From: UBA1181 sp045113275
GTDB lineage: Bacteria > Bacteroidota > Bacteroidia > Bacteroidales > Paludibacteraceae
DNA: 64,000 bases
Reading direction: 5' to 3'
Assembly: GCA_045113275.1 (NCBI GenBank)
Contig: JBGUIU010000309.1
Span: 1-64,000, forward strand
Shown here: one piece after another, positions 59,275 through 64,000 of the stretch
Position numbering within the stretch: position 1 is the stretch's first letter
Layout: the number at the start of each line of letters is the position of its first letter
The notes under the pieces: generated by a model
Databases searched by the model: none
Seen by the model: the letters and a program-made list of their open reading frames with translations, nothing else
What the model was told of the DNA's origin: nothing
Position numbers and translations under genes: made by a program

Positions 59275-59575
59275 CTATAGAAAATTTCTATCGAATTTAG
59301 CTTAGGCTATAGAAAATTTTTATCCAACTGGGGGAATGTATACGGGAAAGTATGTGGCCAGTATATATTTGGCATATGGCTGTAGGCTAAAATGCTATCC
59401 TGTTGGATACTATATATTTCTATATATTATTTGGAATACTATATAATTTTAGGATTTCAGATTTCACTTCTTTTATTATCCCGCCTTTTTAAAATTTCTT
59501 AGGTATTGGTATTAGTCTTTCTTATTCCGCCACATTGAAAAATTTTGACTGGATTTTCAATACAGCGGGACTTTT
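59275..59575. other. Non-coding region with CTATAGAAAATTT repeats
   Basis: CTATAGAAAATTTCTATC and CTATAGAAAATTTTTATCC occur 34 bp apart, followed by several TATATATTT/ACTATATA stretches. No gene. The repeats could bind a regulator. Confidence 0.4.
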
Positions 59576-59583
59576 AGCTCATT

Positions 59584-59826
59584 TTAGAACACATAGGTGT
59601 ATAAATCTGCAATTACCCTCTGTAAATCTCCGTTTTTATAGGGATTCAGCTCTGGGGTATGAAAGCAAATATCCATTGCTACAGCAGTAATACCATCATC
59701 GGTAATACATTCTATCTCTTCTACGAAGGTTAACATTCTTTCATATTCCGCGCAGTCTCCACCTGTATACCAATTCCTCTTATTGCAGAGCTTGTATAAT
59801 GCCCATCTTGCATCAAAACCTTTCAT
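59584..59826 (-). CDS. Early hypothetical protein (80 aa)
   Basis: Acidic, Cys-containing (LYKLCNKRNWYTGGDCAEYE). GAAAGGAGAGTAAAAA precedes the ATG. Last gene of a three-gene early operon. Function unknown. Confidence 0.75.
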   Translation of the reverse strand: MKGFDARWALYKLCNKRNWYTGGDCAEYERMLTFVEEIECITDDGITAVAMDICFHTPELNPYKNGDLQRVIADLYTYVF

Positions 59827-59869
59827 TTTTTACTCTCCTTTCATATGTGCTCATATTTTGCGCCTTTTT

Positions 59870-60031
59870 TCAATCTTCCCAATTGTGCACAGCAACGATT
59901 TCACCAGTTCCATTCGAGAGCTGATAATAACTCCATTCTCCGAGAATATCATCACGAATGTAGGTATCAAAACGAGTTACCTCATTCGCTTTGACGATTC
60001 TGATATAACCAAATTCCCATGTTTTAAGCAT
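59870..60031 (-). CDS. Early hypothetical protein (53 aa)
   Basis: A short gene: MLKTWEFGYIRIVKANEVTR onward, ending AVHNWED. GAAAGGAGAAAAGAA precedes the ATG. Beta-rich pattern. Function unknown. Confidence 0.75.
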   Translation of the reverse strand: MLKTWEFGYIRIVKANEVTRFDTYIRDDILGEWSYYQLSNGTGEIVAVHNWED

Positions 60032-60067
60032 TTCTTTTCTCCTTTCTTTTATCTATCTTTACTACCA

Positions 60068-60229
60068 TTAGCACTTACGGATATACGCATACTCGATGCG
60101 ATAATCAGTAAGATCCTTAAAAGTTTCGAGGAACTCTTTTAATGCTTCTCTCGCTTTTTCCACACTTGTGTATGTCACGTTCGTGAACTCACGACCTTCA
60201 GCTACGATTGTAGGTAAATATCTTTTCAT
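60068..60229 (-). CDS. Early hypothetical protein (53 aa)
   Basis: Starts MKRYLPTIVAEGREFTNVTY after GAAAGGAGATTTAAG. A strand-helix fold with a long C-terminal helix. First gene of its early operon. Function unknown. Confidence 0.72.
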   Translation of the reverse strand: MKRYLPTIVAEGREFTNVTYTSVEKAREALKEFLETFKDLTDYRIEYAYIRKC

Positions 60230-60291
60230 CTTAAATCTCCTTTCAATTTCTGAACTTCTGCACCTCAGTGCTTCTATCTCTTTCTGATTAT

Positions 60292-60321
60292 AGTATATCA
60301 CTCCTTTGCACACTTTGTCAA
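60292..60321 (-). promoter_or_regulatory. Early promoter, conserved type (2 of 6)
   Basis: TTGACA, 18-bp spacer ending AAAGGAGTGA, TATACT. Confidence 0.78.
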
Positions 60322-60351
60322 CTTTTTTGACTATCCAAATTGAAGAAATTT

Positions 60352-60388
60352 TCAAAAAAGTTGCTGACACCTTTCAGCATCAGCAACT
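60352..60388 (-). terminator. Intrinsic terminator
   Basis: AGTTGCTGA/TCAGCAACT, 12-nt loop, then T-run on the minus strand, after the 71-aa gene. Confidence 0.85.
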
Positions 60389-60400
60389 TCCTTAGGCTCA

Positions 60401-60616
60401 CTATACTATTGCTTCTCCAACGATTGCTTTCTGCAACTCTTCCAACATTTCGTATGTCGCCTCATCTCCCATCGCCGCGGCGACACTCCTCAGGGCGTCA
60501 TACACCCCGAAGGTATGCGCTCTGTACGCTTTCTTACATGCCTCGTCCTGGATATCACGGACGTACATGTTGCAATGCTCCGCATAAATCTTACAAAGGT
60601 CAATCTTCTGTGTCAT
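60401..60616 (-). CDS. Early hypothetical protein (71 aa)
   Basis: Helical and Ala-rich (HTFGVYDALRSVAAAMGDEA). GAAAGGAGAAAAGAA precedes the ATG. Terminated by a strong hairpin. Function unknown. Confidence 0.75.
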   Translation of the reverse strand: MTQKIDLCKIYAEHCNMYVRDIQDEACKKAYRAHTFGVYDALRSVAAAMGDEATYEMLEELQKAIVGEAIV

Positions 60617-60631
60617 TTCTTTTCTCCTTTC

Positions 60632-60904
60632 TCAGCGATTGTTTCTGCAAATAATCCACATTGCAACTTCTGTAAGGTCGTTAAACTCTTTCACAAGTTC
60701 ACCATTCAGAAACACTTCATGTGAATCACCCTCAGGTCGCTCCATCGCCCCGTATCCAGTTCTCACAATCTTGACTGTTTCTCCAGTCTTATTCAGTGTA
60801 ACTTCACACCAACGTCCGCAGTTACGAATCTCTTTCTTTGCGAGTGCTGACTCTACCTTCGTGATGTAATCTTTCTGTCTCCATGTCAAGTTCTGTCTTT
60901 TCAT
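60632..60904 (-). CDS. Early hypothetical protein (90 aa)
   Basis: Basic protein (NLTWRQKDYITKVESALAKK) with mixed strands. GAGAGGAGAATTAAA precedes the ATG. First gene of its operon. Function unknown. Confidence 0.75.
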   Translation of the reverse strand: MKRQNLTWRQKDYITKVESALAKKEIRNCGRWCEVTLNKTGETVKIVRTGYGAMERPEGDSHEVFLNGELVKEFNDLTEVAMWIICRNNR

Positions 60905-60964
60905 TTTAATTCTCCTCTCTTGTGCGTCTGAGCACTCCGTGCTCTTCTCTTCTTCTCTACTTAC

Positions 60965-60994
60965 AGTATATCACTCCCTTGAGTATTCTGTCAA
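60965..60994 (-). promoter_or_regulatory. Early promoter, conserved type (3 of 6)
   Basis: TTGACA, 18-bp spacer ending AAGGGAGTGA, TATACT. Confidence 0.78.
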
Positions 60995-61173
60995 CAGTTT
61001 TTTCTATCCAGATTGAAAGTTTTTTCAATATTCCTTTCGCAGAAATTCTTTTTATCTCCATCGACGGTAATCTTAATCCGTTATCCGGGCGACCTCAGGT
61101 GAGCGCGGATATACGGAGTATAACTTATATCACAAATCATATTCCAATGCAGCCTGGCGAAGGCCAGACGCAT

Positions 61174-61208
61174 AAAAAAGACACCGAGGACTTTCATCAC
61201 TCGATGCC
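61174..61208 (-). terminator. Intrinsic terminator
   Basis: GGCATCGAG/CTCGGTGTC (9 bp with two G-T pairs), 11-nt loop, then TTTTTT on the minus strand. Confidence 0.7.
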
Positions 61209-61257
61209 TTATGAAAAAGAGATTACCACTGCTTATTCGGTCATGGCAGCTTTTATC

Positions 61258-61344
61258 TCATCTGCGATAATATCTGGTAATAGCGATATTCATAATCTTT
61301 TCCAATTCATAGATTCTGATTTTGATTTCCTGCTCAGTTCTCAT
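61258..61344 (-). CDS. Very small ORF (28 aa), possibly frameshifted remnant
   Basis: The ATG overlaps the end of the upstream gene and follows GGGAGG at good spacing: MRTEQEIKIRIYELEKIMNI then stop. In the next frame the DNA continues IIADEIKAAMTE-stop with a natural ending. One base change would join them into a protein of about 40 aa. Confidence 0.4.
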   Translation of the reverse strand: MRTEQEIKIRIYELEKIMNIAITRYYRR

Positions 61345-61528
61345 TTACAACCTCCCATTCCTCATCAGTATAAACTTCGGGATGAAATTTATTCTCGCGA
61401 AACGGAGTTGAGAGACCTGTTTTACGTCGAAACTCCTCACAACAATCCATAAAATACTTACAACCACTACATGTTTCACCCATTTCCCAATAAATATTAC
61501 AATACCTAATCAATCGTTTATTTGTCAT
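61334..61528 (-). CDS. Early cysteine-rich protein (64 aa)
   Basis: MTNKRLIRYCNIYWEMGETC then SGCKYFMDCCEEFRRKTG: five cysteines suggest metal binding. I start at the ATG after AAAGGAGAATCAG; a longer frame upstream has no binding site. Function unknown. Confidence 0.78.
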   Translation of the reverse strand: MTNKRLIRYCNIYWEMGETCSGCKYFMDCCEEFRRKTGLSTPFRENKFHPEVYTDEEWEVVNEN

Positions 61529-61601
61529 CTGATTCTCCTTTCTGTCTGCTGACATTTCTGCCAGCAGACAATTAACTTTGTAGTGGATAAACGCTCTCAA
61601 C

Positions 61602-62165
61602 TTATGCGGGCACATTCTCATACATCGTATTGAGTACCGTTTCTGCTTCTGCTCTTGTGAGGTTCTTTATAGAGATGTAATCACCTCCATTCATCACTCG
61701 ATACTCAATATCTGTACCTTCAACACAGATAGGTTTTGCCGCAATCTGAAACAGTCCTCTGGCAATTCCCATTTCAATCAAACGCTTCTTACCCTTCTTC
61801 AATGCTACCGCATTCTTTCTGCGAATCAGCACTTCAAATCCCGCGGCACTTGCAACTTCTTTAAGGAGTGCAATCTTGTCAGTATCTACAGGGATATCAG
61901 CAGGCTTTCTGGTCTTAGTTGCTTTCTTCACCTTCTTAATGAAAGCATCAAACACAGACCAATTGTACATAGTCACTTCATCCCAAGGAGAAATTGCGTT
62001 CTCATCAATCTCCTCAGAGTTTTCTGCGAGAAGAATTCTTTCAACAACTTTCATCTTGGACTCTTTCAGGGAATTTTTACTTGCGTTCACCCTCACACCG
62101 AGCTTGTTAGCAAGCTCAATCAGGTCACGTCCTCTCATTGCGATAAGCTCTTCTTTTCTGGTCAT
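61602..62165 (-). CDS. SAP-like early protein (187 aa)
   Basis: Residues 1-50 (EELIAMRGRDLIELANKLGV then NSLKESKMKVVERILLA) look like a SAP-type helix-extended-loop-helix DNA-binding unit. The rest is a basic, mixed domain ending NLTRAEAETVLNTMYENVPA. Possibly a DNA-binding early factor. Confidence 0.72.
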   Translation of the reverse strand: MTRKEELIAMRGRDLIELANKLGVRVNASKNSLKESKMKVVERILLAENSEEIDENAISPWDEVTMYNWSVFDAFIKKVKKATKTRKPADIPVDTDKIALLKEVASAAGFEVLIRRKNAVALKKGKKRLIEMGIARGLFQIAAKPICVEGTDIEYRVMNGGDYISIKNLTRAEAETVLNTMYENVPA

Positions 62166-62224
62166 TTTAATTCTCCTTTCTTAACTGTGCGAGCATTCCA
62201 CGCTCTTCTTTCTTATCTACTTAT

Positions 62225-62254
62225 ATTATATCACACCTTTACTAAACATGTCAA
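62225..62254 (-). promoter_or_regulatory. Early promoter, conserved type (4 of 6)
   Basis: TTGACA, 18-bp spacer ending AAAGGTGTGA, TATAAT. Confidence 0.8.
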
Positions 62255-62309
62255 CTACTTTTTGAAACTTTTTTCTAATGCCCTCGTAACCTCCGGGGCG
62301 GGCATACCA

Positions 62310-62546
62310 TCACACAACGTCATCGTAGTAATGGTAATCATTAAGTTTATCCCACAGAGCGTCGGCATCTTCTTTTGCCCTATGCGCTAAAGCGTGTTTG
62401 CCGTCCTCAGCGAACTTCTCTGCCGCTTTACTAAATACCATAGACATCCAATTCATAGTATCCATAGTATTCTGTTTGGTGAATCGGGATTCAGTACAAT
62501 TCTTTGACCGAATCTCAACAATATCTCCATTAAGTACAACTCTCAT
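62310..62546 (-). CDS. Early hypothetical protein (78 aa)
   Basis: The second half is helical (AAEKFAEDGKHALAHRAKED). Its ATG overlaps the upstream stop (TAATG). Function unknown. Confidence 0.75.
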   Translation of the reverse strand: MRVVLNGDIVEIRSKNCTESRFTKQNTMDTMNWMSMVFSKAAEKFAEDGKHALAHRAKEDADALWDKLNDYHYYDDVV

Positions 62547-62857
62547 TATTTCACCTCCTCATATGCACCCTCTTCAAATGCAAAATCTTTACTGGGAGTG
62601 ATGATGCAGAGTGCAACTGCTCCAGTCTCAGGATTCTCAAACTCGAATCCTGCTGTAAACATGTATGTATTATGGGAAAGAACTTTCAGACCCCAGCCAT
62701 CATACTTATCACGCTTCTCCTCGCAGTATTTCCAAGCATCAGCTTTCGCTTTGCTGTAGCTACCGTATGCATCAGCGAGACAATTATCACCGCTCATTGC
62801 GTACATCTGCTGATACCTCTGTTCGTCTTTGTTCAGCTTTGTGGTTTTAATCTTCAT
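62546..62857 (-). CDS. Early hypothetical protein (103 aa)
   Basis: N-terminal helices (KDEQRYQQMYAMSGDNCLAD; KAKADAWKYCEEKRDKYDGW) then a beta end. AAAGGAGATTAGAA precedes the ATG. Function unknown. Confidence 0.76.
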   Translation of the reverse strand: MKIKTTKLNKDEQRYQQMYAMSGDNCLADAYGSYSKAKADAWKYCEEKRDKYDGWGLKVLSHNTYMFTAGFEFENPETGAVALCIITPSKDFAFEEGAYEEVK

Positions 62858-62906
62858 TTCTAATCTCCTTTCTTGCGCTGTGCGCTTCTGTTTTCTTGTT
62901 GATTAT

Positions 62907-62936
62907 ATTGTATCACACCTTTGTCATATCTGTCAA
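62907..62936 (-). promoter_or_regulatory. Early promoter, conserved type (5 of 6)
   Basis: TTGACA, 18-bp spacer ending AAAGGTGTGA, TACAAT. Confidence 0.8.
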
Positions 62937-63274
62937 GTGTTTTTGAAACAAATATTTTTAATGGTATCAAGATATTCGTAAATCTTCTGCATCCTCTTTG
63001 TGGTCGGTCCTGTAAGGACTTCTTCCTTTATACATTGCTCTGCCAAATCTTGGATTTCATGTAAATAACCCTGATATTCCTCAATAAGGATCTCCTCACT
63101 ATGTTTGTAATCCTGAATCTCCTCATCTTTGCAGTCGAATTCGAACTCCGCATCATCCAACTCCTGTTTCATAAATTTGTACCAATCTTCACCTATAATA
63201 TCTCTAACAGCCTCTATACCATCATAATAATCATTAACAACTTCATAGCGGCCGTTTATGTAAATACTTTTCAT
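62933..63274 (-). CDS. Early acidic protein (113 aa)
   Basis: MKSIYINGRYEVVNDYYDGI onward, very acidic with a C-terminal helix. I start at the ATG following GGGAGGCGTAAT; an earlier in-frame ATG lies inside the upstream gene. Its end overlaps promoter 5. Function unknown; DNA-mimic anti-defence proteins can look like this, but that is speculative. Confidence 0.74.
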   Translation of the reverse strand: MKSIYINGRYEVVNDYYDGIEAVRDIIGEDWYKFMKQELDDAEFEFDCKDEEIQDYKHSEEILIEEYQGYLHEIQDLAEQCIKEEVLTGPTTKRMQKIYEYLDTIKNICFKNT

Positions 63275-63275
63275 A

Positions 63276-63614
63276 TTACGCCTCCCAATATACCTCAATA
63301 TCTACATCAATATCATCACCAAATTTCCAACACCATTTCATCATCTGGTCAACAAGGACTTCATCGTAGAGAGCTTCACCATCATCTTCTGCGAAATACT
63401 CGCCATCAAAGTCAGCAACCTGATACATTTCATCATCAATGAGGACATACACTTTACCCTCTGCGTGATACATTTTACCTTCTGTAAAATCTTCCTCACA
63501 GCAGGGAGATACAGCGATATTTTCATAACACGGCATTCCCCAAAACTCTCCTCTGGATTCTGCAATCATTTTAGGCGCTTCAAAAGTTTCACCACAGCAA
63601 TTACATTTGAACAC
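63276..63614 (-). CDS. Early zinc-ribbon protein (112 aa)
   Basis: FKCNCCGETFEAP at the start and SPCCEEDF at about residue 38 give a four-cysteine ribbon. The rest is very acidic (DFDGEYFAEDDGEALYDEVL). AAAGGAGAACG precedes the ATG. Function unknown. Confidence 0.77.
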   Translation of the reverse strand: MFKCNCCGETFEAPKMIAESRGEFWGMPCYENIAVSPCCEEDFTEGKMYHAEGKVYVLIDDEMYQVADFDGEYFAEDDGEALYDEVLVDQMMKWCWKFGDDIDVDIEVYWEA

Positions 63615-63672
63615 ATCGTTCTCCTTTCTAATCTGAATCTTGCACCTTCATGCTTCTCTCTTATCTGATTAT

Positions 63673-63702
63673 ATTATACTACACCTTTAGTTATGTTGTC
63701 AA
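63673..63702 (-). promoter_or_regulatory. Early promoter, conserved type (6 of 6)
   Basis: TTGACA, 18-bp spacer ending AAAGGTGTAG, TATAAT. Confidence 0.8.
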
Positions 63703-63723
63703 CACATATTTGATACCTTTTTC

Positions 63724-63764
63724 AAAAAAATTTGTGGGTAGAAAATCTCTTCCCTACCCACAAA
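63724..63764 (-). terminator. Intrinsic terminator
   Basis: TTTGTGGGTAG/CTACCCACAAA with a 12-nt loop, then TTTTTTT on the minus strand. Confidence 0.88.
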
Positions 63765-63767
63765 CTA

Positions 63768-63998
63768 TCAATCATCATCCCGCTCAACTTCGGACTGCGC
63801 TTCAATCCTAAAATTATTCAAATAACCATAAACTTTTGTAAAACCATTGAAATCTACGATATTCACAGGAGAATCTTCGTCATAATCTTCAAGGATTTTT
63901 ATCAACTCTCCAACAGTCAGTGTTTTCCTCTGAGGTTCATAAGCATCCCTATCAGAGGAAATGTACACAAACTCTGGTCCAAGGTCTTTCGCATACAC
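63768..63998 (-). CDS. Hypothetical protein (at least 76 aa), at window edge
   Basis: LTVGELIKILEDYDEDSPVN then IVDFNGF is a small fold common in phage proteins. The frame is open to the window edge; the GTG at 63998 may not be the true start. Followed by a strong terminator. Confidence 0.65.
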   Translation of the reverse strand: MYAKDLGPEFVYISSDRDAYEPQRKTLTVGELIKILEDYDEDSPVNIVDFNGFTKVYGYLNNFRIEAQSEVERDDD

Positions 63999-64000
63999 AT

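Noticed and set aside
60922..61452. 176-codon plus-strand frame
   Set aside because: It runs opposite an early promoter, a terminator and a cysteine-rich gene that has its own binding site on the minus strand.
1..64000. Many plus-strand open frames of 60-200 codons
   Set aside because: They lie opposite well-supported minus-strand genes, lack ribosome binding sites and have protein compositions typical of antisense frames (Ser/Phe/Ile/Cys-rich).

Overview
The window is part of a double-stranded DNA tailed-phage genome. Nearly every supported gene lies on the minus strand, so transcription runs from high to low coordinates. The DNA is AT-rich, ribosome binding sites are strong (AGAAAGGAG/GGAGG), and promoters match TTGACA/TATAAT. 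The proteins resemble those of siphoviruses of gut Clostridia, so a Lachnospiraceae-like host is my inference. A long tape-measure protein, a tail-tube gene and a holin/amidase pair support siphovirus morphology. I see no integrase or immunity region, so nothing here points to lysogeny.

Reading in the direction of transcription: 64.0-58.8 kb holds small early genes, each short operon headed by a near-identical promoter. About 57.6-58.8 kb is gene-poor, with short GTTAGC/GCTAAC hairpin repeats, a GC-rich island and a DnaA-box-like site; it is a candidate origin or control region. 56.1-28 kb is the late block: terminase small subunit, holin, two lytic enzymes, terminase large subunit, portal, scaffold, capsid, connectors, tail tube, chaperones, tape measure, fibres and spike, then a set of small structural or accessory proteins. 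28-15 kb is replication: SprT-like protease, SNF2 helicase, replisome organiser, helicase loader, DnaB, primase, SSB and family A DNA polymerase. 15-1.2 kb holds the polymerase C-half, two paired glycosyltransferase cassettes, sliding clamp, Cas4-like nuclease, RecU, nucleotide enzymes, ThyX and RecA. The first 0.9 kb is a tRNA cluster.

The most unusual feature is how endonuclease genes sit in this genome. After thyX, the polymerase and the primase there is an HNH or GIY-YIG gene, followed directly by a second, diverged copy of the host gene's own 3' end. The simplest reading is that each endonuclease arrived with a replacement 3' end and pushed the original one downstream. The terminase large subunit is broken by a split intein whose halves lie on either side of an HNH gene, and a copy of the C-extein codons lies beside the N-half. 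The polymerase is itself split at motif A, with a Hint-like tail, a PAPS-reductase-like gene and a GIY-YIG gene between the halves.

A second theme is structured leader RNA. Two mRNA leaders (primase-associated HNH gene and replisome organiser) contain an upstream hairpin whose loop is exactly complementary, over 7 nt, to the loop of a following terminator-like hairpin. Weaker relatives lie between the tRNAs. The scaffold operon leader carries a terminator with a candidate anti-terminator strand.
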